Source of the DNA: a virus
Length of the DNA: 48,780 nt
Virus record (IMG/VR): IMGVR_UViG_3300025093_000034
Span: 1 to 48,780 of that record
Strand: one strand, 5' to 3'
Position numbers and translations under genes: made by a program. Shown here piece by piece: positions 8,612 through 16,577 of this stretch (position 1 is the stretch's first letter; every line of letters begins with the position of its first letter). The notes below the pieces were generated by a model. It searched no databases, had not been told where the DNA came from, and saw nothing but the letters and a program-made list of their open reading frames with translations.

Positions 8612-8873
8612 TTAATAAAGTTTTAGTTTCTGCATTAACCTGGTCTTCTGACCAATTAGGATACTTAAGATGTAATAACTCATGAATAACATCTTCTTCT
8701 GTAAGATCTCTATCATAAAATATTACTGCACTTTTATTTTTAAAATCACGATCAATACCTATAAAGTAACAGTCTTCTTCTGGACAATCACATAGAACCT
8801 GTTCATTACTTAAAGGTTCTAATTCAACTGTCCAATCAGTTAACTCTAACTTTTTAAGCCATTTGTCAATCAT
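8604..8873 (-). CDS. Small putative zinc metallopeptidase-like protein (HELLH)
   Basis: 89 aa. DVIHELLHLKYP near residues 62-73 is a HExxH zinc motif at the end of a short alpha/beta domain, as in the minimal SprT-like or phage-specific metallopeptidases. The N-terminus (WLKKLELTDWTVELEP) resembles the start of such phage domains. There is no clear third zinc ligand apart from downstream Glu residues. It is the second HELLH protein in the window and is unrelated in sequence to the vWA protein. Confidence 0.6.
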   Translation of the reverse strand: MIDKWLKKLELTDWTVELEPLSNEQVLCDCPEEDCYFIGIDRDFKNKSAVIFYDRDLTEEDVIHELLHLKYPNWSEDQVNAETKTLLNE

Positions 8874-9051
8874 CTTTGTTTTGGTTTAAATAAGTACCAT
8901 CTTCCTCACATTCATTACCGTTCTCATCTTCATACCCAATAAAATAATAAGTACAATCAGTACCATAATTATGATTTTCAAAATCTTCTTTTGTAATAAT
9001 TAAGTCTTCTCCACCTAACCTTACATATACTTCTTTAGCTTTTTTACTCAT
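8866..9051 (-). CDS. 61-aa acidic hypothetical protein
   Basis: Soluble, Tyr/Asp/Glu-rich, ending in QNKDD. It and the next gene downstream share an almost identical leader: AAACCAAAACAAAG directly before ATGA. This shows the A-rich, Shine-Dalgarno-free initiation typical of Bacteroidota. Not recognised. Confidence 0.6.
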   Translation of the reverse strand: MSKKAKEVYVRLGGEDLIITKEDFENHNYGTDCTYYFIGYEDENGNECEEDGTYLNQNKDD

Positions 9052-9063
9052 CTTTGTTTTGGT

Positions 9064-9177
9064 TTAAAGTTTATTTTCTTCTTTAATTTCTATTAATAAT
9101 TTAATAGCATCTTCATAGTCACCGTTTTCTATGGCAAGTATTACCATGTCTATGTCTTCTTCACTAGTAAAAATCAT
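9064..9177 (-). CDS. 37-aa hypothetical protein
   Basis: A short frame, MIFTSEEDIDMVILAIENG onward, with good amphipathic helices (EDAIKLLIEIKEE). It ends just before the leader of the 61-aa gene and begins 3 nt after the stop of another small frame. Its regular spacing and codon choice resemble its neighbours, so it is probably real. Confidence 0.55.
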   Translation of the reverse strand: MIFTSEEDIDMVILAIENGDYEDAIKLLIEIKEENKL

Positions 9178-9180
9178 AAA

Positions 9181-9282
9181 TCATTTATGTTCTTTATTTT
9201 GTTTTGCAATTAAATATTGTATATAGAGATCTTTATTAAAATTATCCCAGTATTGCATCCAATCTAAAATGTTTGTTCCCAT
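9181..9282 (-). CDS. 33-aa hypothetical protein
   Basis: Starts MGTNILDWMQYWDNFNKD and ends in a Lys-rich tail. It fills the space between the tRNA gene and the 37-aa gene. Aromatic-rich, unknown; probably translated because it is packed like the surrounding genes. Confidence 0.5.
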   Translation of the reverse strand: MGTNILDWMQYWDNFNKDLYIQYLIAKQNKEHK

Positions 9283-9297
9283 ATTTTATTTATTTAG

Positions 9298-9371
9298 TAC
9301 ACCTATCAGGATTCGAACCTGAAACCTACTGCTTAGAAGGCAGTTGCTCTATCCACTTGAGCTATAGGTGC
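9298..9371 (-). tRNA. tRNA-Arg (UCU)
   Basis: A full cloverleaf can be drawn on the minus strand: acceptor GCACCTA pairing with TAGGTGT (one G-U at the end), D arm with AGCTCAAGTGGATAGAGC, anticodon loop CTTCTAA giving anticodon TCT, and T loop GGTTCGAATCC. The terminal CCA is not encoded. It reads AGA/AGG; AGA is by far the commonest Arg codon in these genes, so the tRNA should support late translation. Confidence 0.93.
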
Positions 9372-9376
9372 AATGG

Positions 9377-10210
9377 TTAAAATATATACCGAATTGTATC
9401 TAAATCAAAATACTTTGAATACAATTCCTTAAACTCTTCAAGTAATCTTGTTTTATGTTTAAGGGGGTATCTCATCACACCTGATTTGTTTTTAACCTCA
9501 GAAGATAATCGCATCAACTCTTGTGCTTCATCAGATGATCTTACCATTTGATTAGCATGATTAGTTAATGCAATTACTTCACATTTATTTTCTCCTGCTA
9601 TTTCTTTTACATTTTGAAATAGCTGACCATAATGATCTTTCCATTTTTTATAGAATACAAGTGGGCTATAGTTGATATGTACTTCCCAACCTAAATCTTT
9701 TAGTCTATTAATTTCATATATTCTATCTATGGCTTTCTGCATTTTAGGTTCAAGTATGTCTGCATATGCTTGTGGCATTAAACTTACTCTTACTCTTGGT
9801 TTTTTATTAAAATGATTTACATCTAATTTTAATAAACTAGGATACTTAGTAGCCATAGTACTATTTAACCTAGGGTGATTATCATATTTTTTTAGATAAT
9901 CTATTAGTGGTTCTGGTAGATGTCTTTGCATTAATACTAAATCAGTATTACATGCTATATCTACCATTGTATATACAGGATCCTGTTGATCAGGAACCTT
10001 TGTAAATCCTTCTTCCCATTTAACAACTGAGTTAAATATATCATCTACATTTTCATTTACAAATACTCTTTTACCATTGTATCTAGACATATAACAATAA
10101 GTATCTACACAACCACCAAAGCACCCATATATTAAATTAGGTGCTATGCAGTTGGCACTGTTATTATTATCTTTAGTTACTAGAGTTTTGGTCTTCTGAT
10201 GCTTGATCAT
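9377..10210 (-). CDS. Radical-SAM protein resembling spore photoproduct lyase
   Basis: 277 aa. An N-terminal cysteine cluster, C30-FGG-C34-VDTY-C39-Y, looks like a radical-SAM iron-sulfur site. It is followed by segments typical of the SPL-like family (a conserved Asp-Ile-Ala strand, a late VHINYSPLVFY strand). SPL reverses thymine photoproducts, so DNA repair of UV damage in a sunlit phage is plausible. The spacing CX3CX4C differs from the usual CX3CX2C. The start overlaps the preceding gene by 38 nt, and the tRNA follows 5 nt after the stop. Confidence 0.65.
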   Translation of the reverse strand: MIKHQKTKTLVTKDNNNSANCIAPNLIYGCFGGCVDTYCYMSRYNGKRVFVNENVDDIFNSVVKWEEGFTKVPDQQDPVYTMVDIACNTDLVLMQRHLPEPLIDYLKKYDNHPRLNSTMATKYPSLLKLDVNHFNKKPRVRVSLMPQAYADILEPKMQKAIDRIYEINRLKDLGWEVHINYSPLVFYKKWKDHYGQLFQNVKEIAGENKCEVIALTNHANQMVRSSDEAQELMRLSSEVKNKSGVMRYPLKHKTRLLEEFKELYSKYFDLDTIRYIF

Positions 10211-10358
10211 TTATCTCACTTTGCTTTTTTACATATTCTTGCCATTCATAAATTTCTAACTCTTTCATTCTAGCAACATCTGCTGTAGTTAAACCTTCTG
10301 GTAAATCACCACCATTGGCATTACATATATTTATATACATTTCTTTCATTCGTCCCAT
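10173..10358 (-). CDS. 61-aa hypothetical protein
   Basis: Acidic, mostly helical, ending in a Gln/Asn/Ser-rich tail that overlaps the radical-SAM start by 38 nt. Initiation could be at the first Met or at the fourth residue. Not recognised. Confidence 0.55.
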   Translation of the reverse strand: MGRMKEMYINICNANGGDLPEGLTTADVARMKELEIYEWQEYVKKQSEINDQASEDQNSSN

Positions 10359-10834
10359 TTCATATTAAATTTGGTTTCTTCAATAAAATCTAAAGCTGTT
10401 TTTAGTAAATGCACAATAGTTTGATCTACTGACTTTTCATGATCATGTGCATAATTAACTATTCTTGCTATAGTTCTCAAATCAAATGTTGTAGTAATGG
10501 CTCTTTCTGTAGAATGAGCATGTCTAGCATTTTGCACATCAAAAGGAAATTTTAGATATAACATAGCTGTATTTGCTTGAAAACTAGAATCTTCTGCTTT
10601 AGTCAATGCTAAAACATTTTTTCTAGAATGATTTATAGTACTTCTATCAATTGCATGTGCGGTATTTTCAAAACATTCTGCAATCATTTGTTCACTATAT
10701 CCAAATTTATAGTAAAGAATAGTCATTAAATAATTTCTCTTATCTAAGTAAGATCTTTTTCTTGTTTTATACTTAGGAAGTATTTCTTTTAACTCTCTAA
10801 TTACTTCTTCAGCACTATAATTCTTATCTATCAT
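10346..10834 (-). CDS. DnaA domain IV-like DNA-binding protein
   Basis: 162 aa. Residues about 27-75 (RSYLDKRNYLMTILYYKFGY to DRSTINHSRKN) mirror DnaA domain IV. There, a long helix precedes a helix-turn-helix ending in the (D/R)-HSTV-HA signature that reads the DnaA box. There is no ATPase domain, so it is not an initiator by itself. It could mark the phage origin or act as a repressor. The C-terminal half is unknown. Confidence 0.6.
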   Translation of the reverse strand: MIDKNYSAEEVIRELKEILPKYKTRKRSYLDKRNYLMTILYYKFGYSEQMIAECFENTAHAIDRSTINHSRKNVLALTKAEDSSFQANTAMLYLKFPFDVQNARHAHSTERAITTTFDLRTIARIVNYAHDHEKSVDQTIVHLLKTALDFIEETKFNMKWDE

Positions 10835-10838
10835 ATTT

Positions 10839-11018
10839 TTATATAAAAAAAGGCCATAGTAGACCTTTGATTTCTGCTATTATTGGTCCTACAATTAATG
10901 ATGTAATAAAATCATGGTCTTGTGAATAAAGATACCAAAAATATATCATTAATATTTGGGACACAATAAAGTATGCTGCAAGGATGTACATCACTGCATT
11001 AAACAATTTATCGTCCAT
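10839..11018 (-). CDS. 59-aa two-helix membrane protein
   Basis: A frame of 59 residues with one clear hydrophobic span (AVMYILAAYFIVSQILMIYF) and a weaker second one near the C-terminus. It sits between two genes with gaps of 4 and 15 nt, consistent with a real gene. Probably an inner-membrane microprotein of unknown role. Confidence 0.6.
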   Translation of the reverse strand: MDDKLFNAVMYILAAYFIVSQILMIYFWYLYSQDHDFITSLIVGPIIAEIKGLLWPFFI

Positions 11019-11033
11019 AAGTAAAACTAATTA

Positions 11034-11339
11034 TTATAATTTAGATAGGTCAGCATCTTCTGCTGATATACTTTTAGAACTTTTTAATTTAGTATCTGTA
11101 TTAAAATTATCTAATACAACAGGTGCATTATCAGGAACTATTAAAAATCTTTCTAAAGAATAATACTTATAAGGAGCTGAAGCTGCAGTAAGTTCAATTT
11201 CTTCAAAAGCTACTCCGAGCTTACCTTGTTCTTTAAGTTCTACAATTTCAACAATAGTATAGACAGCTCCTTCTTCTATCCATTCATAGTCAGATATTTT
11301 ATCTGGTTTATTTGCACTATCTATGCAAATCGCTTTCAT
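11034..11339 (-). CDS. Hypothetical protein, small beta-rich domain
   Basis: 101 aa if started at the internal MKAICIDSANKP, which is preferred. An upstream ATG at 11363 would add 8 residues and deepen the overlap with ClpS. The fold looks beta-barrel-like (WIEEGAVYTIVEIVEL, YYSLERFLIV) with a Ser/Lys/Asp-rich tail. Similar small proteins occur in phages of this host group; the function is unknown. Confidence 0.6.
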   Translation of the reverse strand: MKAICIDSANKPDKISDYEWIEEGAVYTIVEIVELKEQGKLGVAFEEIELTAASAPYKYYSLERFLIVPDNAPVVLDNFNTDTKLKSSKSISAEDADLSKL

Positions 11340-11574
11340 ATTCTTCCAATGAAGTGTTAACATTTACATGATCAAGTATCTCCATAATACGAAACATATC
11401 ATCAAAAGAACCTGATGCTATATTTACTTGACCTGTGTTGTGTGCAACAAGGGCACATTGCTCTGCTTGAACTAATGTATGATTACATATTTCAACCAAA
11501 CAGCATATGATATAATCAAAAGTGATTTTATCATCATTATACATAATTACCTTATGTGTTTTAGACTCAGTCAT
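11317..11574 (-). CDS. clpS: ClpS-like adaptor protein
   Basis: 85 aa. HKVIMYNDDKITFDYIICCL, then the helix QAEQCALVAHNTGQV, follows the ClpS fold throughout. The residues that grip an N-degron are present: N13, D14 (Asn34 and Asp35 in E. coli ClpS) and H45 (His66), with the same 32-residue distance. ClpS delivers proteins with destabilising N-terminal residues to ClpA/ClpC-ClpP. A phage copy could redirect or block host proteolysis. The N-terminal extension is shorter than in E. coli ClpS, and that extension is needed for delivery, so an inhibitor role is possible. Confidence 0.75.
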   Translation of the reverse strand: MTESKTHKVIMYNDDKITFDYIICCLVEICNHTLVQAEQCALVAHNTGQVNIASGSFDDMFRIMEILDHVNVNTSLEEYESDLHR

Positions 11575-11611
11575 ATTATAATATAATAATTTTTGATGAG
11601 ATTTCTATAGC

Positions 11612-12703
11612 TTAGTTTACATTTACATTATAACTTTTCCACTCAATTTTATCCTGGTCAAGGTTTTCCAATGCACTTTTAACCCACTTTTCATCTACAG
11701 TATTTATATAACATAATATATGTACAATAGCTTTTTCATCTGGATTAAGTCTTAGTAATCTACCTATTCTTTGTTGTGCTTTTCTTTCATTACCATATGC
11801 ATGCATAATAATACCTTGTTTTAATTCTGGTATATTTACGCCTTCATTTAGTTGCATAACAGAAGATAGTTTAGTTATAGAACCATCTTTAAACATTTTT
11901 AAATTGTCATCAGAATCAGGATTATTACTATGATAACTATGTTCACACAGTCTATCTGCCTGATCTTGTGTATTAGCAAAAAGTATACACTTTGTATTAA
12001 TGCTGTTAAACAATAATTTAGCATATTTTTCTTTGCTAGGATACTCCATCATTGCTTTCATTCTCATTACACGCAACATGGTAATTTGACTTGGAGCATT
12101 ATCTATTCTGTTACACCAATAACTATAGTTTTTCTGCTCAGAAGTCTTAAATGATTGTTTGCCTGTTACCCAATAATTATTATTTGTACTTAATTCTAGT
12201 TTATGTACAATGATATGATAATCATTCAGTATTTTATTCTCTACTGCACTATCTGTAACAAATCTGTAAACAATAGGGCAAAAATGATTTACTAGTTTAC
12301 CTTTTTCAGAATTCTGATATTTAGGTGGTGTACCTGTTAAACCAAGTATTTTACCTTTAAATTCATCAAGAAATGTTTTATGAGAATCTAATAAACTATG
12401 GCATTCATCAAGATATACAATATCAAAATCCTTAGGATTCTGTTTATTAATACTTAAATATGTTGTGAATTTAACATTATTCAGCAACTTTTCTTTTTCA
12501 AATTTTTGTGCTTCAGTTCGCCAAGAATCAAATATTGATATCTTAGGTGCAACTACAAGTATATTAAGCAAAGGAGAATAATGATTTTCTAAATGCTTTA
12601 AAGCTACAAGTGTTTTACCAACACCTGTAGCTAAAGCTAAACCACATCTCTCCTTACCTACAGTTGCATTTAAAGCTTCACTTTGAACTTTATTTCTGTC
12701 CAT
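11612..12703 (-). CDS. Superfamily 2 DNA/RNA helicase
   Basis: 363 aa with both RecA domains. Walker A ATGVGKT (25-31), motif II DECH (99-102), motif III TGTPP, and motif VI QQRIGRLLR near 312 are all recognisable. It resembles phage UvsW-like or type III restriction-like helicases, which remodel forks and recombination intermediates. The start overlaps the upstream small gene by 14 nt. Confidence 0.85.
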   Translation of the reverse strand: MDRNKVQSEALNATVGKERCGLALATGVGKTLVALKHLENHYSPLLNILVVAPKISIFDSWRTEAQKFEKEKLLNNVKFTTYLSINKQNPKDFDIVYLDECHSLLDSHKTFLDEFKGKILGLTGTPPKYQNSEKGKLVNHFCPIVYRFVTDSAVENKILNDYHIIVHKLELSTNNNYWVTGKQSFKTSEQKNYSYWCNRIDNAPSQITMLRVMRMKAMMEYPSKEKYAKLLFNSINTKCILFANTQDQADRLCEHSYHSNNPDSDDNLKMFKDGSITKLSSVMQLNEGVNIPELKQGIIMHAYGNERKAQQRIGRLLRLNPDEKAIVHILCYINTVDEKWVKSALENLDQDKIEWKSYNVNVN

Positions 12704-12968
12704 ATTTCTCTTCGTATTTATCTTCTAAATATGTAGCTACACGATACCACATAGATTTAGCACTTTCTTCAGCTAATAATCTAGCAGATACAATTGCTGC
12801 ATATAAAGCTTCTCTAGGATTTAATCTACTTCCTATAACTTCTTCTACATAATCATATCTTTTGTGAGTATTAACTAACTTATCAGCTAATTCTAGCATG
12901 CGTGTTCTACTTATATCTTCTGTACAACTTTCTGATTTGGGTGTCACATTTTGTGAGGGCATCTTCAT
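12690..12968 (-). CDS. Hypothetical helical protein
   Basis: 92 aa. After a polar N-terminus it is almost entirely helical (ALYAAIVSARLLAEESAKSM) with a basic/acidic C-terminal coil. Located between ParB-like and SF2 helicase genes and translationally overlapping the latter. Not recognised. Confidence 0.65.
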   Translation of the reverse strand: MKMPSQNVTPKSESCTEDISRTRMLELADKLVNTHKRYDYVEEVIGSRLNPREALYAAIVSARLLAEESAKSMWYRVATYLEDKYEEKYGQK

Positions 12969-12974
12969 AATTAA

Positions 12975-13703
12975 TTATTGTTTTAAATTAAATACTTTAT
13001 GTCTAATAAAATTAGAAGCTTCTGTGTTATCAGTAATTAATTTAATGCTTTTTATGTGTTTTGATAAATTATTTAATACATTTTTCTGACTTATTTTACC
13101 ATAAGCCTGAATAAATGCAGCAAGAAAAGAAAATTTAATTCCTCTATCAACATTTGCTAGCATAATAAATAAATCACTAAAATCTTTACACATAGATTCT
13201 ACTTTTGAATTTGTAATTTCAAATTCTCCTGATCTAATTATTTTACTATTAAGATTAAAGCTGTAATGATTTCTGCATAATGCGGCAACCATCATCAATT
13301 CAAGATTATATAAATTTTTATATTTTAAAAGTTTCATATAATCATTATTGCAGAACTTATATGCATTAACATAGTCAAGTAATGTCCAAGATTTAGATGA
13401 GTTGTTTAACTTACCCATTTTATGAACTAAATCTACTTCATTTTCTACATCAATAATGGTGTAAGGTATTGGAATATTTTCTCTTTCCAATGCTGTGGCT
13501 AAATGTTGACCATCTATTATATATAATTTCTTTTCACCTTCAACAACATCTGTTTCACAGGCTACTACAGGCCTAATAATACCCATATTTCTAACACTTT
13601 CTACAAGTTCTTCTACATGTTGAGACTTAATCTCTCTGTTCATAGGTAAAATAGAAAACTTTTTATAATCTGTTGTCTGTTTAATTGATAATTTCATAAT
13701 CAT
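12975..13703 (-). CDS. ParB/Srx-fold nuclease-like protein
   Basis: 242 aa. The N-terminal 110 residues fit the ParB N-terminal domain: MNREIKSQHVEELVESVRNM, GIIRPVVA, then IIDGQHLATAL in place of the usual GERR box. The C-terminal part is helical, without a clear HTH. Stand-alone ParB-like domains in phages can act as nucleases, CTP switches or regulators. The family assignment is good; the role is open. Confidence 0.65.
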   Translation of the reverse strand: MIMKLSIKQTTDYKKFSILPMNREIKSQHVEELVESVRNMGIIRPVVACETDVVEGEKKLYIIDGQHLATALERENIPIPYTIIDVENEVDLVHKMGKLNNSSKSWTLLDYVNAYKFCNNDYMKLLKYKNLYNLELMMVAALCRNHYSFNLNSKIIRSGEFEITNSKVESMCKDFSDLFIMLANVDRGIKFSFLAAFIQAYGKISQKNVLNNLSKHIKSIKLITDNTEASNFIRHKVFNLKQ

Positions 13704-13714
13704 ATTTGTTTAAA

Positions 13715-14122
13715 TCATTTTAAATATTTCATAGCTCTTGCTTTACTTGGATTTTCATGTATCCAATTATGACAATTTCTACAAACTGGCAACCAAGTAC
13801 TTTGTATTAAATAATAAACATCTCTATCAGAACCTGCATATGTATGATGTACATCAGTTGCACCTAAAGCACATCCATTTACTTTTACTTTACATAATGA
13901 ATTTTCTGTAAGATATCTTTCTCTTAACTTAAGATATTCTTGGTCTTTCTTTTTTCTTTTAGAAGAAACCTGAGGGATAGACACGGTTGGTTTTTGTGGC
14001 TTATTCAAATTGCTTTTGTGGCAACTCCAGCAATATTTACAGTATCTATAACCCTCATGATTCTTCCATATAACAGTCATCTTCTGACAACCATCACATT
14101 CTTTTAATTTAGGTTTTATCAT
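13715..14122 (-). CDS. Zinc-ribbon plus HNH endonuclease-like protein
   Basis: 135 aa. Cysteines 9, 12, 28, 31 and 34 form an N-terminal zinc-ribbon-like cluster. A basic linker leads to a C-terminal HNH-type motif (DVHHTYAG, then LPVCRNCHNWIHENP). The order matches phage NinG-like or recombination-endonuclease proteins. It may cleave DNA junctions or host DNA. Good spacing of His and Cys residues supports an active site. Confidence 0.7.
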   Translation of the reverse strand: MIKPKLKECDGCQKMTVIWKNHEGYRYCKYCWSCHKSNLNKPQKPTVSIPQVSSKRKKKDQEYLKLRERYLTENSLCKVKVNGCALGATDVHHTYAGSDRDVYYLIQSTWLPVCRNCHNWIHENPSKARAMKYLK

Positions 14123-14330
14123 TTTCTATAGGTTTAGGAACACCTTTAGCAATGTAATATCTAATTAGATCAAGTTTTTCAAATTTGGTTCTAGGTCTTT
14201 TATTACCAATAGAATCTGTGACATGCCAGTAATTATCATCTCGCATATCACACCAATCTTGCAAATCAAAATCTTTAGTAAGAGTAAAAAACTCTTTATC
14301 TACAAATGACATTGAATCATAATAATCCAT
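14109..14330 (-). CDS. 73-aa hypothetical protein
   Basis: Acidic N-terminus rich in Asp and Phe, basic C-terminus. It overlaps both neighbours by 14 nt, so it is part of the same coupled operon. Not recognised. Confidence 0.6.
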   Translation of the reverse strand: MDYYDSMSFVDKEFFTLTKDFDLQDWCDMRDDNYWHVTDSIGNKRPRTKFEKLDLIRYYIAKGVPKPIENDKT

Positions 14331-14811
14331 TTCTTTTCAGTCTTGGTAATTGATTAGGGTTTACTGTTAAACTTAAAAAGTTTTTAGGTAAAATACCTTC
14401 ATCAATAAAGATAGTAATTATTTGGTCTTTATCAATATCTAAATCTTTAAAATTTAGAGTATTTTTAAACTTGTCATCTGTATCAGAATGTGTTAACATA
14501 GCTTTAGTAAAAGCTGTATTAGGAAATAGTTTCTCAAAAAAGTTATTGGTAATTTCAATTAACTTTTTTTGTTTAATAATATTAACAACACGCTGTGCTC
14601 TTTTATGTACATTATTAATCCTATATATTTTTTTCTTACACATTCTTGAAACTTCTTCTTTATCAAGAGATTTAATACCATATAAAGCTCTTTTATAAAG
14701 ATAGTTTTGATAAGGTGTATACTTATCTTGTTCATATGACATCACAGTTGGTGAGGTCAAAATATATTTTTGTATCTGTTCTTGGAGTTTACCCATTCTA
14801 GTCGAATTCAT
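14317..14811 (-). CDS. Basic hypothetical protein
   Basis: 164 aa with a strongly basic middle (CKKKIYRINNVHKRAQRVVN) that could touch nucleic acid, then an acidic region and a basic end. It appears to be the first gene of its group, since a terminator hairpin precedes it on the minus strand. Function unknown. Confidence 0.65.
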   Translation of the reverse strand: MNSTRMGKLQEQIQKYILTSPTVMSYEQDKYTPYQNYLYKRALYGIKSLDKEEVSRMCKKKIYRINNVHKRAQRVVNIIKQKKLIEITNNFFEKLFPNTAFTKAMLTHSDTDDKFKNTLNFKDLDIDKDQIITIFIDEGILPKNFLSLTVNPNQLPRLKRNGLL

Positions 14812-14838
14812 ATTTTCTACATTTTAAATCATAAATAA

Positions 14839-14868
14839 TAAAAGAAAAGGGGAAACCTGAGTTTCCCC
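14839..14868 (-). terminator. Rho-independent terminator
   Basis: GGGGAAAC pairs with GTTTCCCC around a CTGA loop. On the minus strand the stem is followed by a T-rich run (TTTTCTTTTATT). It ends the transcript of the 158-aa gene and separates it from the next gene group. Confidence 0.8.
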
Positions 14869-14896
14869 CAATCTTCATTCACTCAACAAATATCTA

Positions 14897-15373
14897 TTAT
14901 CCTCCTATTGAAAAGTCTTCATTAGGTTGGACAGCAGTATTCTTTTTACTAGCATTATATGCTCTTATTTCATCTATATTATCATGAGAAACTAGATCAT
15001 CCTCTAGACCAGCATCTAAAGTCCAAGTTCTCTTTTGATAAATAGGTTTACCCATGAGAGTGCATACAGGTGCATCTTCGCTACCTGCTCTTTTAAGTTG
15101 TTTCTCAACATTAACATCACTAAATGGCTCTAAGCTTTCCAAAGTAATAATTTTACCTGGAAGTTCTTGACCTGCATAAAAACCTGCTTCAGTCAATTTG
15201 CTCATTTCACCTGGAACAATTGCAGTAATTCTTTTTACATCTAACCATCCATTAGCACTAGTTACAACTTTAGATTGTGCAACTCTAATGTACCCATAGT
15301 CTGGATTATTTTCTGAAACGTTAACAACTGCTTTTGTTTTTTCATCTGCTAATACTGTTACTTTTGAATTCAT
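14897..15373 (-). CDS. Hypothetical soluble protein
   Basis: 158 aa, beta-rich first two thirds (GYIRVAQSKVV, GWLDVKRITAIV, GKIITLESLEPF), then a charged C-terminal stretch ending FSIGG. The pattern could be a small OB-like or beta-barrel DNA-binding fold, but no signature is present. Flanked by a terminator downstream and a hairpin upstream, so it is expressed as its own unit, perhaps at a high level. Confidence 0.65.
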   Translation of the reverse strand: MNSKVTVLADEKTKAVVNVSENNPDYGYIRVAQSKVVTSANGWLDVKRITAIVPGEMSKLTEAGFYAGQELPGKIITLESLEPFSDVNVEKQLKRAGSEDAPVCTLMGKPIYQKRTWTLDAGLEDDLVSHDNIDEIRAYNASKKNTAVQPNEDFSIGG

Positions 15374-15430
15374 AATTCTGTTTTTTGTTAATTAATAATT
15401 ATTAGTTTATTTTTGAGCATAGAAATACTA

Positions 15431-15456
15431 TATCTGCACTTGCTCAAATGCAGATA
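15431..15456 (-). other. Leader hairpin, possible attenuator
   Basis: TATCTGCA pairs with TGCAGATA across a 10-nt loop, in the 120-nt gap upstream of the 158-aa gene. The following minus-strand sequence is only mildly T-rich, so it could be a weak terminator of the gene before it or a 5' leader structure. Confidence 0.5.
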
Positions 15457-15493
15457 AGTCAGCTTTTACAAGCTTATTACATTAAGATAAATT

Positions 15494-15718
15494 TTAGATA
15501 TCTATATTTATAGAAATGTCATCATCATCTATAAAATCAGAGAAATCTCTGTTCTTAGATGGAGTCTTTTTTGTGTCTACTGCTGATCCACTAAAAGGAT
15601 TAACAATAGTATCACCATAATCAATCGAAATTAAGTATTGAATGTCTTCATCAGTTAAATCTAAATATTCTTCTATTGACAAATAGATTGTTTTTCCATT
15701 AGGTAACTGATAAGTCAT
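15494..15718 (-). CDS. 74-aa acidic hypothetical protein
   Basis: Begins MTYQLPNGKTIYLSIEEYL and continues with DLTDEDIQYL. A Ser/Thr/Pro linker and a very acidic tail (DFIDDDDIS) follow. The N-terminal module is familiar from other phages of Bacteroidota as a small conserved unknown. The acidic tail may mimic DNA or dock a partner. Confidence 0.6.
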   Translation of the reverse strand: MTYQLPNGKTIYLSIEEYLDLTDEDIQYLISIDYGDTIVNPFSGSAVDTKKTPSKNRDFSDFIDDDDISINIDI

Positions 15719-15787
15719 ATACTAAGTACGTAATAAATTTTCAAAGGTTAGCATGTAAACAATAAAAATTTACCATTATATAGCTAA

Positions 15788-15821
15788 CAAGGGAAAAATA
15801 TTTTTTCATAATTCTCCCTTG
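15788..15821 (-). terminator. Terminator-like hairpin
   Basis: CAAGGGA pairs with TCCCTTG over a 20-nt A/T-rich loop; an outer helix TATAGC/GCTATA can form around it. It lies in the 127-nt gap after the 149-aa gene on the minus strand. No long T-run follows, so it may be a processing structure rather than a strong terminator. Confidence 0.5.
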
Positions 15822-15845
15822 ATATCTGCTATAACTTATATTCGA

Positions 15846-16295
15846 CTAAAATATATTACTTTCGTAGCTTTTTATATCAGCTATAGTAGCTGAACATACT
15901 GTAGAATCTTTATCATTATATTTAAATCTGATTCTATACTGAAAATAGCTTAACAAACCTTTGTATTCTTCTATAGTACAGGTAACTTCTTCATTTTTAT
16001 TGAGAAGATTATGCTCTTTAAGTTGTTGATAAACTTTCTCAGAATCATCTACTATTAATGATATATTATTCCACGGAACTCTAACAATAGAACCAACTGA
16101 ATGTATTTGTGGTAAACTCTTACCAAGAATAATTTGCACAAAATAAGTACATGCTTGGGGATTACTTAATAATAATTCAGTAAATATTTGAGTTAGATTT
16201 GCTCTTTTATCCAGTTCTTGTGTCTGAAACAACTCACTTACCATTTGAGCAACATCTTCTTCTGTAATAGAAACATCAATTTTTCTAATATCCAT
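15846..16295 (-). CDS. Hypothetical protein
   Basis: 149 aa, soluble, helical first half (ITEEDVAQMVSELFQTQEL) and beta-rich second half (YFQYRIRFKYNDKDSTVC). Not recognised. Single gene between intergenic hairpins. Confidence 0.65.
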   Translation of the reverse strand: MDIRKIDVSITEEDVAQMVSELFQTQELDKRANLTQIFTELLLSNPQACTYFVQIILGKSLPQIHSVGSIVRVPWNNISLIVDDSEKVYQQLKEHNLLNKNEEVTCTIEEYKGLLSYFQYRIRFKYNDKDSTVCSATIADIKSYESNIF

Positions 16296-16316
16296 ATTAA
16301 TTTAATTGTGAGAGGT

Positions 16317-16577
16317 CTAAGTAAAAACCCCTCTAGTTTTTAAAAACATCAAGATTCCCCATATTATTATCATAGCTACAATAAACATTGCGACAATTGT
16401 TAAATTATGAGTAAATCTAGCTGCGTAATAGTTCTTTTTGGAGCTTTTTAAGTTACCTTTAATAACTTCACGAGAAACTTTGTTGTCCTTGTGGCTTTCT
16501 AGCTCTTGCTCCCAATATTTTACATCTTCTTCTGCATCTTTTAGTCTTTTATAAGTTCCCATAACCCTAAATATCAT
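16317..16577 (-). CDS. Tail-anchored membrane protein with coiled coil
   Basis: 86 aa. The first 45 residues are a charged coiled coil (KRLKDAEEDVKYWEQELESH); the last 30 form one membrane span (LTIVAMFIVAMIIIWGILMF). The charged part would face the cytoplasm. Unknown role; it starts inside the preceding 66-aa gene (11-nt overlap). Confidence 0.65.
   Translation of the reverse strand: MIFRVMGTYKRLKDAEEDVKYWEQELESHKDNKVSREVIKGNLKSSKKNYYAARFTHNLTIVAMFIVAMIIIWGILMFLKTRGVFT

Noticed and set aside
8604-8873. Relation of the two HELLH proteins
   Set aside because: Only the zinc motif is shared; lengths and flanks differ, so common descent is not supported.
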